Position numbers and translations under genes: made by a program. The notes below the pieces were generated by a model, which did not search any database, was not told the DNA's origin, and worked only from the letters and a program-made list of their open reading frames with translations. Positions 45,758 through 60,700 of a stretch of 64,000 nt of DNA are shown here, piece after piece. Position 1 is the stretch's first letter. Every line of letters begins with the position of its first letter. Source of the stretch: Distichodus sexfasciatus (lineage: Eukaryota > Chordata > Actinopteri > Characiformes > Distichodontidae); the NCBI GenBank assembly GCA_032718565.1, contig JAVGVS010000005.1, positions 963,501 to 1,027,500 on the forward strand, in the 5' to 3' direction.

Positions 45758-48700
45758 TCTTAATTTCAATGACCAATCTTTTTAACCAAATATCCATAAA
45801 AGCATTTTCATCTTTTCCTCATAAGATCCAAACCTCAAATACAGCATTACCTCACAAAGCCTCAACAGTCTGATAAATATCAGGTTTTCGCATGGTTTAG
45901 GGCAGCGTTCCTCAATCCCAGTCCTCACGGACCACCGCTCTGCACATATTCGACTTTCCCGACCCACAGCACAGCTGATGCTACTGATTAGCTAATTAGC
46001 AACGTAGGATCAGTGTGCGACAGTGCGGGAAATACAGAGTATGTGCAGAGCAGTGGGCCGCAAAGACGGGTTGAGAAACGCTGGTTTAGGGGACAATCAG
46101 GTACTTGGTAATACATAAAAACCTGACCACACACACATAGCCTCCGGTTGATTTAAAGCGCTCTGTGCCTGAGGCTCCCCCAGCGCCACGTCCCACCTCT
46201 GTCCTTTCAAGTGTATATTGTGTTTGTGCAGCAGCAGCGCTGACCTCCCCCACGAAGAAGAGCATTTCTGGGGTGGGGGGCAGCCGGAGGGTCCGTTTCA
46301 TATTATCTAGCTTCAGGGCTGGAGAAACACACGTGCTGTATCAGCCTCCATTATTTATGGTCAGCTGTAATGTGGACTTGGAGTGGGGAGCGAGGCTCTG
46401 CCAGAGATCAGGTAATACCGCGTCTCCTGTCTTGGCCCTGCAGCCACTGTAAGGAGAGTTACTGAGAACAAACTCTGTATGTGTGTGTGTGTGTGTGTGT
46501 GTGTGCATTTGTAAACCTTGCAATATGGGGACCTGATTTCACACCAAAACTGTGGGGAGCTGTGTCATTGTGGGGACGTAAAACCAAGTCCCCATAAAGT
46601 TAATCACTGCAACACACCTGTTTCTTCAAGCTGAACGCCCCTTTTAAAATTGAGTAAGTCCTCGTCATGGTCATATCCTCAAAAGTGTGTGTGTGTTTGT
46701 TTGTACAACCCTTTAATGGGGACTTTGATCTGCTTGCACTAAAATGGGGACATTTTTATTCAAGCTGAAAGGCTTTAAAATCTCAGTCCCCATAATGGTC
46801 ATACTCTTAAAAGAGTGTGCATTTGTGTGTGTTTTTGTGTGAGGGTCCTGTGTTTCATATCAGACAGTAAATGCTAATGGAGAAACCACATCGATAATGT
46901 ACATAAATCATCCTTTAGATTCAGGCTAAATGAGAGTGTAACTAAAGAAAACACATAGTATAACAGTGTACTAATCACCTACTGGGTTCTGATGCAGACA
47001 CTGTGTGTGTGTCCTGTTTGGCAGTTTGTTCATTAGTGTTTCTCTACAAAGAGAAATGTAACCCTCTCCTTTTCCCTGCATCGCTTCTCTCTGCTTGCCA
47101 TTTACATTTATGGCATTTAGCAAACTTTGCATTGTGTTGCTGATTAAGTAAAGCTGCATATTCATACTCTTGTTAGTGTGTGTATGTGTGTGTTCTACTG
47201 TGTTGCACGGGCCTACATTTCTCTCTTGTAGAGACACACTAGTGAACGGAGCATATACGCTGTACCCGTGTGTGTTTTGAGCGCATTACCCTGCGGTAGC
47301 TCCAGTGCTGGTTTCCCCTCATGCCGTGGCAGTCGTAGAGAGTGACCGGGCTGCTCTGCGACACCGAGTCAAAGCAGAACTTCCTGGTGTGTAGAGGGTC
47401 ACCGGGTCGGATGTCCTCCCTCCAGCCAAAGGTGAAGATCTGACAGGAACAAGACACATTTAATTCCTGCTCACGCCTTCCCTCACACACTACCTCACAA
47501 CTCCTGCATTCTACCCCCCGAGGCCTGTTCCTCTGTAGAGGGTCATTTAAATACAGCTGAGGAATAACATGAGGATTCTAGAGGACAGGAGTGTCTTCCG
47601 CACGCAATTCACACACAATCACGTAGGGCAATTTTGGGAAATGCCTGAGGAATGCTTAAATGTCAGCCCTTCATATTTTACATTATAAAACTGATCTAGT
47701 TTATTTTAAAATGACCTGCTACACGAATGTCTGATGAACAGATTCCTGAAATCCATTTGTTTGTCCCTTACATATGAACAGTAAATAATGGTTAGCTTTT
47801 TAAACACCAAATATGGATATTTAACTTAATTCCGTTTGTTTTGTATTATCTGATGTATCTGGGAGAGTGTGTAGTGGAAAGTGGAATGTTCCAAGTCTAA
47901 AATGTGCGTTGTAGGGTGCTTGTATGGACGATATGTGCACTCGTTCGTGAGCTCTGTCCATTTTTTCGTCCGTTTTTTCCCCATATACTAACTTTAGTGC
48001 ACGCCTCCCGTTCTCCGCAACGCCACCAAATTCAATGTAATCTGAGGACCCATGGGCCTCTTTGCATATCTGTAACCATCCCAAACCGCTCTGTTCTTTT
48101 TCATCCTTTTTACTGTCGTTTATTTTTCTCACAGGATCCCATTTGTTTACATGGGATTCAGGACGATTTCCTTCGCCCGTTTTCGCACGACAGTCAACGT
48201 GGTTCTTATGCCACCTCAATGAACACACAGCTGAATTTGTTTTCTGAACCTGCACTCGTCTTTTTTCTTACTTTTATTGTCCCTCGTTCTTTCCCCATTC
48301 TCTTTAATGCATTATTTCATGTCACAGCCACAAAACTTGAGCAATCACATTGGCATTTTCTTGCGGAAAAGCATCTCTAGTTATTATGGCTCTTTCTCTA
48401 AAGCCTAAATTACTGACTATTGGATAAGCACTGTCTAGATATCATGTAAGACATGTTAACCCAGCAGTTATGGTAAATGCTGGTGACATTGTCATTTATG
48501 AGTTTACAGTGTACATTAGAGTTCGCTGAGCTTTGCAACCCAATTTTGTGTTTAGTGAGAGTTGGTGCCCCCTGGCAGAGGGGTGCTTTAACTGTAAGTC
48601 TGTCACCTGTTCATGTGCCCACGTCCTCTCTGCTCCTTCCTTTAGACAGGAGTCCAGGCGCAGCTCAGTGCCCGTCGAGCCATGCTTTGTGTCGATGCAG

Positions 48701-51700
48701 AGGCCGGACGCTGCATTACGGATCTAGAGATATATATAAGCACAGACAGAGGTCAACAGGTTAAAGCTTAACTTACCTTTCTGGCTCATGAGACTGCCTG
48801 AAAGTACAGACCACACACTGAATTCAGTCATTAATAGTTGAGGAGAGAATTGTATGAAAACGTAAAAGGATGAAACACCTGGGGAAGGGTTCTGACTACA
48901 CTACGGCTGGAATTCTATACTGAGCAAGTTACCGTCTCCAAGTACTGTCCCTGGTTGATGCCAAAAGGCTGTCCACTGCTTCTTCATGGATGGGTCAAAT
49001 GTGGAGGTCACATTTCATTGTGGTTGCACTGTGCTGTGGTAGGTTCACAACGACAAATAATCACTCACTTGATAATGTGATACGGTTTGCTAAGAGGAAA
49101 TCTAACAATGACATAAACTTTGGTAGCGGCTAAATTTAGAAGCTAAATGTTAAAATTAGTGAAAAAATGTATTAATATGAACTTAGAATGGAAGGGAAGT
49201 CAATTATACTAAAACGTTGGTTATTTCATAATATTAATATTTATGAAAAAAGTGTGGTCTGACCTGAAACATTTACAGAATTTAGCAGACACTCTTTGCA
49301 GTAACACATAATATACAGTATAAATACAAGCTGCTATGAAGAGCTTCCAATATAACAGTCACTTTCATTTTTACTTCTAATGTGAAATGATGAATGCTCC
49401 TAGAGTTAATATTTTAACTGAACTTCATTATGGCATTTAATCATGATCTAAATAGGGTTGTAGGGACGTAATTGGGGTCATAATTTAGTACTTCTGCACA
49501 TCATGTAAATAACCACTTACTCTAATAAAAGGTTGAGATCTATAACCCGGCATAGGCTTTGTTAAGTGAAAGAATATTTTAATAGTAATTTGACCAAACT
49601 TGACCAGCAGCTTAACAGCTTTATTAGAAATAAGCAGAGTAGTCTCCATGTTTGTGGATTATGAGCTCCATCTGTGCTCAGACCCCACAAGCATCAGTAC
49701 GTGGGAGTCTTAAGAGTTTCATGTATGACATTATGAACTCTGACACCGTGGGCACTCGCACTGCTGGGGAAGCGTTTGGAGAAGCGGTCTTGTTTATCAT
49801 TTGCATCTTGTTTTCATAAGCACTTAGTCACCAAAACACAGAATTCCAGAATTTACTCAAATTACGCCACACAGAGAATGGTAAAAAACAACAACAACAA
49901 CAAGAGACCTCAACAGAGAAAGAGGGCATCATGAACACCTCTTTTGACAGATGTTTGTCAGTATGCAAAATGCTGTGGTGAAAGCTAAGATACAGTTGTC
50001 TCAGGTAACACTGCCTAAAAATGCAGATTAAACCGAAGTTAAACGTAATATGAAATTAAAAAATGGCGCAAAAGTTTGCACAATGCACATGACTGAGCGA
50101 GTTTCACACATTGAGAAAGACAGAATGCTCCAAAAACTGATGGTGTTTTTTCTTTTTTTCTTTCATGTGTTTGATCGACTGTCTCATTTGTCTAATTCTC
50201 ATCAAAGCATTCAGGTATGAAGAGCAGTGTGGCAGAGAAAGTTAAATAATGCATGAGGAAAGGAGGAGCGTATGGACCACAGTAGGTAGCAGGAAGACAC
50301 ACACACAAACACACACACACACACCACATACACAGTGTGCAGCCAAAGACTGCAGTAAAAATCCATCTTTGGCTTCCACAGCACGGTGTATCCTACACAC
50401 TCTACACCAACACACTAGGGCACAATCAAACTCTGCCACTGCACACACTCATAAACCTTTATAGAAAATGCTAAGAACAATGACTACATAGTTGAGTACA
50501 TAAAATGCATGTCTATTCCGCTGTTGTTACACCAGTTTGACAGAAACACATTATATAGCGCTATTCGATTTAGAATAACTATAGCTGTAACTTTCTCACT
50601 TTTAATCTAAAGTATCTTCCTGTCTCAGTACACAGATTGAAGCCAAAAGAGAAATGCAACCAGACGTCTGTGGTTATGGCCATTTTGAGTCTCACATTTG
50701 TCCGAATGAAATTATTCAGTAGTAAACTGAGGAGAACAGCGAGTTCGACACGTTACATCTGCCTGACAGTGGTCTTTTATTAGAGTTCAGATTATCTCTG
50801 AATTACTGTCTCTTGCTCGCACGCGGAATGCCTCTAAAAGCTGGCATTAGAGCCCGGGCTTATCTGCTGACAGAAGACACCGCTCCCTATTTGCACTGTC
50901 ACGTTCCGAAATGAAGACCTGGAACGGGAAATTGGCCGTGTCTGGAGTAAACAAACAGAGCGAGGCGCAAGCAAAGGCCAAACCCACATGGCACGCTGGC
51001 TCCCCGCAACAATCCTGAAAGCGTCTGTTAGTTGCTAAATTGTTTGTGTTTTTTTTTTAAAAATTACATTCATTTCCATTATCGCCCCCTCTCCTTCTCG
51101 AGGTCTCCTCTGTTCTCCAGCCCCTCCGATCCCTCCAATGAGTGACATATTCAGGACGAGAGAATTGACCTTTCTAGCATGCTAACAAAGCTGTCCATTA
51201 AGACAGGTCAATTTACTGTTGGATGCAGACAATTTGCCGAGACCCCATTTTTGTAAGGTCAGCACGACTAGAAAATGTGTTCAAATACATATATATTTAT
51301 TTTTTGGCCCACATGTCTGCCCTCTGTCTTTTCGACATTTTCTCCCCCGTGTGTTTCATTCAGTTCTTTTCTAAAGGTGCTGCTATGTTAAGCCTTGAAC
51401 TCCAGTAAGTAGTGGTTAGTGAATAGAACTCACCGGCAGCTCTTTCACACATCTGAGTGTTCACTTTTACACACAACCTTGAGCACATAAAGGCTTCTAT
51501 TTTCTCTAAATAAAACCTCTATAGTAGTAACGACACACACATACACTCACTCAACACATGCAATGTGACACACATGCACCCACATGCATAGTCACTGGAC
51601 ACACACATGGGACAGCCAGAAACGGATCAGTCCTGAAATATACATTCACCACACACGCACAAATACAAACAGACTATAGGCTGCCACACATGTGGTCAGC

Positions 51701-54700
51701 GTTTTTCAATGGAGAGTGTTTCTGAAAAAAAAAAAAACCCATGCATGCATCTACCCCTAGTGGCACCTTTAACGCCTTTCTCTCATTAGGGGGCCAGGCA
51801 GTGGAACACTGCATGGTCCCCTATTGTTATTGTGCCGATTCTTTTTTTTTTTTTTTTCTGCCTCAAAACGCGTTGTGGAGAAAAAACGGTAATACCTACA
51901 GCTTTGAAATTTGGCAGGTAGGTCCGGTACCTCACCCACTACTCAGGCAAAAAAAATTGCACCAAAATAAGCTATTTTGCAATTTTCCAAAAAAATAAGC
52001 ATTTTGCCGAATAAATGTTGAACCGTAGCTCTGATTCTCAAAAGTCTTATATCATCTTATTCTTTGGTTTAAGACAAATTTTTTAGACCCTCGCATCTAT
52101 TTCTGCCGTATTTGAATTTTCGCTAATTTGCATAAAATGAAATCCCATTTTTTTCGAACTCATCCCTGGATTTTTGTCCAATCTCCATGCAACTGGTGTC
52201 ATTTGAATCCTAAAACACTCTTCTTTAATTATTATCGAGCATATTTTTAATTTAGGTCTTCATTTTTATGTAATATGCAAATAAATGGGCTCGGCTTGGC
52301 ATCGGATTTCAACACCATACACCGAGTTTCATAGAAATCCGGCTCTGGGTGGGCAACAGCTTTGATATTTGGCAGGTTCCTTGACTCTACCCAATACTGA
52401 GCCAAAAAAATGAGTGCCATTTTGCTGATATAAACATTATTTACTACTTGGGCAAAAAAATAATAATTGCACGACTCTACCACTTGGTGGCGCTAATAAG
52501 CTATTATGCGTTTTCCATAATAACTTTTGAATCGTAGCTCCGATTCTTAAAATCTTATATCTTATTTCTTAGGTCAAGACGAATCTTAATAAACCCTCGT
52601 ATCTATTTTTCCCATATTGGATTTTTCTTTAATTGGCATAACTAGTTCATTCTTTTTTTCTTTCTCTCTCAACCCCCCACCCCATCCTTTACTGCTGCTG
52701 CGCTCTCTCTCTTACCCTCCAACTCCTTCCCTCCCTCCAAAGAGCTGGTGCTGAATGCCCAGTAGTGAGGCGGGCTTATTGTGTAATGCATCAGGCAGGC
52801 TGAGGACGCGGGTGAGGTGCCGTATAAAGCCATCAGCCTGACAGTCAAATGACTCTCATTCTGCCTCAGGAAGGGAGATATTTACTGCGCATAAATTTCC
52901 CCCGAGCGCTTTACTTCGTTCTAGCCCCATCCATTCTTCTGTTCTAACTTCACGTCCTTACTCTCACACAGAGGAGGCCAATAAACGGTGGGGCGGAGTT
53001 GGAGGTGTTAAAAGGGCTGCCGCGCCTCTAACGGCCGTAAGCTAAAAGTGCACTCCCCCCCCCGCCCCCCCGGCAGTGCCATCGGCGGACTGGAGGCGTC
53101 TGTGGCAGGCGGAGCGGTCCACACAAATGGCCTCCCTTCCATGAGCCAAGCGCCAAGCTTTCCAATTAAATCTGATGCGAAATTAATTACATTTAGAGCT
53201 TATTATTCGCCATCTCTGCACTATTTAAGTGAGAGAGACGGGGGAGACATAGTCGTTCCCTGAGGGAATTAATTATGGCGTGATGTCTATAAAGCGCATC
53301 TATCAGCAATGATTAAAAAGCTCCAGCCAAAAAAAAAACAACACACACACACTCACACGCCAGGCCTTGCATACCAAACATCATACCTTGTCATACACTG
53401 CCTTTCTACAAATACTAGGCAACACACAGCCAGACAGACAGACAGCCGGCAGAGATGAGGACGGAGTGAGATGAAGGCCCCCTGTGTCCAGAGCTCCCCC
53501 TCTACCACAGCTGTAGATGTGACATTTCAGGCCGTAATGAATAACCCGAATAGCCTGTCTGCTTGGATTAGAAGAAGCAGCAGGGGAGAGTCGCGCCGTT
53601 TCTGTGTGTTTACAGGCTGGGAATCAGCGAGGCTAAGTTCGGTTTTTCTGTAGTTTTGGTGTGGATTAAGAAGCCTGTCTGCAGGACACGACACAGCCAC
53701 ATGTCTGTACTGCAATGAAAAATGCATTACACCACAGCCTGCAGAGTATCACATAAATCTGAAAGTACCCAGCTTCTTTTGCTGTTCCTCAGACGCGAAC
53801 ACATACAGCACAGATGTAGGCGTGAGCTGGGATTTGTCACATGAGGAGAGCTGACAGGTGCTGGGGTTTCTGCGTGTAACTGAATCAAATCAGCACTGTG
53901 ACCTTTACTATGCAAATGAGGAGGAGGAGTGAGATGAAGCTCACAATAATAACGAGAAGTAATACAGAGGACGGTGGAAAAGCTCAGGGAGGTTGAGGCT
54001 GAGTCATGTGATAAAGCTTTATGTTACTGCCTCCAAATAATGCTGTGTTTACAATGATTTTTACAAACCATACAGAGTCTGAACAGAATGGGGACTTTCA
54101 CTGTCTGGTCTATGCAGATTTTGGTTATATTTTTGCATTTGGGGGGTTTACACTACATGGCATCATTCAGCTAAAAGAAGCCAGAACGCCCACAAGATAA
54201 CACCTTCTCATAGTATTATATGCAGCATAAGAGAGATAGCGGCAGTGAAACTCATTGCCAGTGGTTTCACACTACCGTTTACACTTAAAGACCTGAAAGA
54301 AAATGCAGAAAACATATTTGGGGGAGGTTATTTGTGGATCTTCACTGTCACACATAAACCAAATATCCCATTTGGTAGCGTGTAGGTTAGGGCCCTGTGA
54401 TCGGAAGGTCACTAGTTCGAATCCTTTTATAGAAAATGCTAAGAACAATGACTACATAGTTGAGTACATAAAATGCATGTCTATTCCGCTGTTGTTACAC
54501 CAGTTTGACAGAAACACATTATATAGCACTATTAGATTTAGAATAACTATAGCTGTAACTTTCTCACTTTTAATCTAAAGTATCTTCCTGTCTCAGTACA
54601 CAGATTGAAGCCAAAAGAGAAATGCAACTAGACGTCCGTGGTTATGGCCATTTTGAGTCTCACATTTGTCCAAGTGAAATTATTCAGTAGTAAACTGAGG

Positions 54701-57700
54701 AGGACAGAGAGTCTGACATGTTACATCTGCCTGACAGTGGTCTTTTATTAGAGTTCTGATTATTTCTGAATTACTGTCTCTTTGTTGCACGCGGCCCGGT
54801 GATCGGAAGATCACTAGTTCCAATCCCAGACCGGTAAAGGTACCACTGAGCTACTCATCAGCAAGGCCCAAGCACTGCTCCCTGGGCACTGCCCACGTCA
54901 GCTGCTGCCCATGCCACTGCTGCTTCACGGATGGGTCAAATGCAGAAGTCACATTTCATTGTGGTGCACTGTGCGCTGTACTGTGGTGTGTTCACAATGA
55001 CAACTAATCACTCACTTTCACACAGTTTTTATCAGTGTTTTGTTTGAATTCTGTTACCGATTACATCTGAGAAGTGCTTTCCTGTTTATGTTTCCCAAAT
55101 CTTCTTAATTTTCATTAGCTACCAATAAATACACTACTGGTTCACATTAGCAGTGTCCCCAATGTTTTTAAAATCAGAAATTCAAAATGTTTTAAACTAC
55201 CTTAATTATGTGTCTCATCTAGACTATGTCATTTTTAGTTGTAATTGTCTTTGCCGACTAACCTCTGCAGAGGATCTGGGTAAAACTGACCAAAATGTTG
55301 GGTAAGTGTAAACCCAGCTGTGTAAGTGTTTGCTGATGTGTGTGGTAGCAGGGCTGACGCACCTCTCCCCAGGCGGCGGGTAGCGGCTCCACAGGGGGGT
55401 AATATTTGGGCAGGTCCCAGGCCACCGTGTTCATGTACCATTTGAAATCTTTACACTTGAGGTGTTTTCGCAACTCTTTCTGAGCAGTGAGGTCTCCTGT
55501 AGAGAGGTGGCGGTACTCCGGCCTACGCTGGTAGATGTATTCTGTGTATTCATCCATCCATGTCTCTGCCACACGCTTCAGATTCTGTGGATAAGAGTGA
55601 GAGAGTGAGAGAGAGAGAGAGAGAGAGAGATAGAGAGTGACTAAAAGATTGTGTGAGTGACAAACAGAGACAGATCTACAGTCATATGTTTCATACTATA
55701 TATATAAGTGAGAAAGAGAAAATATGAGAGAGACAGAGACACAGAGAGAGGTGTTTTACATGTTTCCTTAGTATGTTTTTCTGACAATTAGATCATCACT
55801 TAACCACATTATCAATCTGGTGTAAATGGACACTCGACCATGACCCATGTGATTGGGCTCATCAAAAATGCATTTGGAATGTGGTCAGGAAAAGGTTTTA
55901 TGCACATTTATAGTGAGTAAATGTGTTTTCTGACCGCTAACATCACACGACACAATAGACACAAATTTGGACTGGTAAATATTAACACAGATTCCAAACA
56001 TTAGCTTCAAAAATAATGTTTCTTTAAAATAATGCCATACATGAAAAGTGCAGCATGATCACAGTCTGCACAGTGCAGACCAAAAAATGTGGACAGTGTG
56101 AAGTGTTTCATTTGGCAGTAGTTCCTAAAAAAAGGAGGGGGAAAGAGAGAGAAAAAGAGAGAGTAAGAATGAATGAGAGAGAGAAGGGAACAGATTCTGC
56201 CACATGATGAGAGCAGCTTTTCCCCCGTACGGCCCACAGCATCACCACAGGGAGCAGTGCTGCCGTACATTTATGCTGAGTGACATTTTTCCAGGCAACA
56301 TGCAGAACCTCCTCTCCACTCTCATCAATATTTCCTGCATGCTTGGACAAACCCGGGGACGTCAGACGTTCACTGGAGCAAAGCAAGGTGAGGCCGTAAG
56401 CCAGGCTGCACACATCTCTGAACTGGGAACCAACTAGTACTGCTTATATGAGCTGAGAAGATTGGACCCAAAATACTGACAGAGATCACGCTATAAAATC
56501 ACTAGCCTACCAAAGTCTGTAAAAATTCTTAAAACTTAACCAACAAATCACATTTTACAGTAGATTCCATAGTTTGTTCTGTGGACTTGGTCAATGTTAG
56601 AACAAAACAAACCTGTGACACCTCAAAACATTCACCTGATGCATTCACTTCATTTATCATTAAAAGAAACAAAAATAAATCTCACACGTACCTCACTGAT
56701 ACATAGTCGCTCACTTGTAATTCAATTTTTAATGTACTACTGTTCAGTCCCAGCACCTTGGGAGAACGTTGTTTTACCATCATTAACTTTTTATTATTAA
56801 CAGTGTTTGCAGAACGCCATGCCTACATCATATCCTGCTATATAATGTCACATGTTTATTTTTAGAAAGCTGTGCTGTTGCAAACACACCCTTCTGTTTC
56901 CAAAATTATTCCTAATGCTAATTTCCGCTATGCAAAATGCACTTTCATTTGAGCAACAAGAGAAAGTAGAAATTATATTTGTAAGATATGCGCTGCTGCG
57001 GTGTGTTGGCGCTTGCCCAGAGTTGCTCTTCTTCTTGCGCTCGTAGGTCCTGGCATAGTCTCCGTTCCCTCTGCGACCCCAATTGGGATTAAGTGGTTTG
57101 GATGATGAAAAGATATACACTGATCTGCCACAACATTATGATCACCGAGGTGAATAACATCGATTACCTTGTTACAACGGCACCTGGCAGTGAAAGGAAT
57201 ATTTTAGGCAGCAGGTCTGCATTTTCCCTTGAAGTCGATGTGTTGGAAGCATAAAAATAGTCAAGTGTAAGCATCTGAGTGACACTAACATGGGCCAAAT
57301 TGTGATGATGGCTAGACAACGGGGTCAGAGCATCTCCAAAACTGGAGCTCTTGGGAGATGTTCCCAGTCTAGATTTGTCAGGACCTACCAAAAGTGGTCC
57401 AAGGAAGAAAGTTGGTGAACCGGCAACAGGATTACGGGTGGCCAAGGCTCATTCACACACGAGGAGCAAAGACTGGCCTGTGTTGTCTGATCCAACATAG
57501 TAGCAACTCTAGCTAAATTTACTGAAAATGTAAATGCTGATAAAAGAAATGTGTCAGAACAAACACTGCATCGCAGATTATTGTGTAGAGGGTTGCACAG
57601 TCACATACCCAATCATTGTTAAGTCATAATGTTATGGCTGATTGGTGTAAACGTATCAGTCAGATTTTCATAGTTTAGTACAAATCGTAATGTCTCAGTA

Positions 57701-60700
57701 CTGTCTAAGTTTGAAATATGCCACTGTTAGTGCTGATGTATGTATCTAAACTATAACACATTCTTGTGTTCCTTCACTGGGTTCTGAATTACGTACAGCA
57801 ACTGAACACTGCATCCTGTAAAGCAGAGTTAGTGAGTCACCGCTGCACATTTATTGCTGAGGGTGAAGACTCAACCAATACATCTGAGATACACTGATCT
57901 GAAATATTGTCTATAGTGCTACTTCAACGCAGAGAAACAGCTAGAATTCAAAGAAAGTCAAAAATGTATAGACCCATTATCTACAGGAAAGACAGTGAGT
58001 GCACCAATATGAAGGAGTCTCTGACATTTAAACATGTTGTATACATTGCTGCAAAAATGTGTGTGTGTATATGTGTTAGGGTTGGGGTATATCAGCTGTA
58101 AATGTAGGTTAAAGAGGATCAATCACACAATGTTCACATATAACCTGTTATAAGCAATACTGTTATACTGTTATAAGCAATTTAAGAATTAGCCACTGTC
58201 TCATATCATGTCCATAAGGGGTTAATAGCACACTCATAGGCGATGGCTGCACTCCTGCATGGGTGGAGGCAGTGATGTGAAGGAGCTAAAATGAGAAATG
58301 CCACTAATTTAACTACTTTTTTTTCAGCTTTAAAACATTTCTAATAGCAAACCCCCTGGATTATATCATAATGACATTGCTTGGTGATTTTCTGGCTACG
58401 GCATAAAAATTCTAGTTAAAAAAGAACATCCTGGTAGTAACTATGGCTGCCCGATCTGCGATCAAATGCCCAGTCTGTGTGCAATATGAAGAAAAATTGA
58501 TGGGATGCATTGGGATCGTGAGATCAGTGAAGGTTCACACCTCTAGTGTGTAGTGTAATGGTGTTATTTCTCATGTGCAATTAAAGATGTGTATATTGTC
58601 ATCGCGGTACTGTTCTGTGTGGATGACAGTGTGTACTTACTCTGGCCAGGCTGGTTCCTGAGGGCACTTTATATGGAACATACTTCCTGTAGATGTGTCC
58701 CACTCTGGAGCACGGAACATCATACATACTGCCACCACACATCCAAACCTGAGGGAGCAACACATACACAATATTGTGTTATGTATAACTACCTGTATAA
58801 CCACATGAACACTAACTCTGTATCTCTCTAGCCAAAAACATACACCCTGCTATTTTTGTTTTCAGAATATAGGTAGGCTAAATAAACAAACAACCTGGTA
58901 AACAAAAACTCAGTCAAAACCCAATCTTAGCTTGTGGCTATTTCCGTAAACATGCTACTTATATTCACACGGCAAGAGAATAAGGGACGCACAAAGACAC
59001 ACACCGTCAGCGAAACACACACACACTCCTGTTTTCTCCTTTTCCGACAGTGAGAGAGACATCACACAAGGCGGGCCGCTACTCGGTTTCTCTTTACGTT
59101 TCGTACGGATGAAGCGTCCATTGTAGGGACTCAGTGGGACTGCGTGGCCCGACTCAAAAAACCTACTGTACGGATCCATGGCAGTGTTCCACAGCGCTCG
59201 CATTGCAAAAACCCCCCCCAAAAAACAACAATGCCGTCTTCTCCACAGGCTCCAATTATACTCCTACTGGCTGACAGCAGAGAAGCGGAGGCAAAAAAGC
59301 CATTTTCCTCCGGCTTAAATCTCTACCTTCCCTCTTTCCTCCTGCTCTGAACAGCACACCGCCATGAAGCGAGCAAGTTTTGTCAGCACTGGTGTTGTGC
59401 CCATGTCTGTACTTGTGATGGGCTGGTTCTGGACTGTGTTTGGACTGGGGGAGCCTTGACAGCGGGGCTGAGTGGAGAAAAGGGTGGAAGGGTTGGAGGC
59501 ACTTGTGGTCTCTGACAGACAAGTCCAAAGACTTTTCTTTTCATTCCCTGTTCTTTCTTCCACTCCATCGCTATACCTGTCATGGACGAGAGAGCTGTGT
59601 TTAGATATCAAACTGTATGGGTCTTTCTCTCCCCCACAGGGACGGCTGATTGGTACATGGGGCTGACTTCACACCCTCTGGCCATATGGAGACAGAACTG
59701 TCCGGAACGCCACCAAGTCCGACCACCACCAAAAAAAAGAGTCACAAATCTCTCCTGTGAGCATAAGTGAGAGAGAAATGTGACAAATGAGGTTATATGA
59801 ATCGCTTTCACATGTTTATTCGCATGCTTGCTTCTCCCTAGGCGTGCGGAAGATGCAGTCACGCCTCAGGAAAAGATATTATTGGAAAGACTCGTGCCGC
59901 ATTCTCAAAGCCGCCCACGTCCAACAGATGGTCAATTCTCGGATAAAGACTGACCGATGCACGGGCTGATGGCAGGCCAAGTTTAGCCTTGGATTGCAGT
60001 GTTACCAAGGAGGCTGATTATCGCAGTGATAATGCTCTACGACACTAAGCCAACTTAAAACTTGAACAGCAGCTTGGTCAAAAAAAGAATGAAAAATAAG
60101 TCTGACAAAAGTAATTTTTAAGAAACAAAAAAGACTGAGGCAGCTTAGTTGCAGTACTATTTTTGCCGTTGCCATGGTATCCAGAGGAGAAAGAAAAAGG
60201 CTGTGTTCCAATAACAAAGTTCACTAGCGGCACACAGGAGGAGAGAGCCTAATGAAAAAGGAAGGATGGTGGGGATGTCGCCTCTAATAAAGAGAGTGCT
60301 GGCACGTGTGTGGCGCCCCCGGCTCTAGGCCCGGCTAATCAAACCCCGGTCACCTACAGCCTTCAGACAATCACAGGATCAACGCACAAATAATTAGTTT
60401 TGACAAAAGCACTGGCTTCAAAACGCATGCAGCACACATTGGTGACTTTTGCCCAGCCCTTTATTTCAGACTGTCCAATTTGTTTTTGCTCCCAGACTCC
60501 GGCGAGTAACAGACAAATGAAGTAAGAACACACTGGGGTCCACAAATCCATTGGAAATGAGAAATGCCTGGGACAGAAGTGGGCAGGTCAACTTGCACAT
60601 GGGAGCAGACACACAGAGAGAGGAAAAAGGGATGCAGGTTGGTGTTGTCTCAAAGCTATGCTGAGTTTCTGAACTGATTTGAAAGACTGAAAGCAAACAG

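Noticed and set aside
58955..59221. 88-codon minus-strand frame in a galntl6 intron
   Set aside because: It is not similar to the expected galntl6 segments, and neighbouring exons at 58,641 and 61,662 already join in frame without it.
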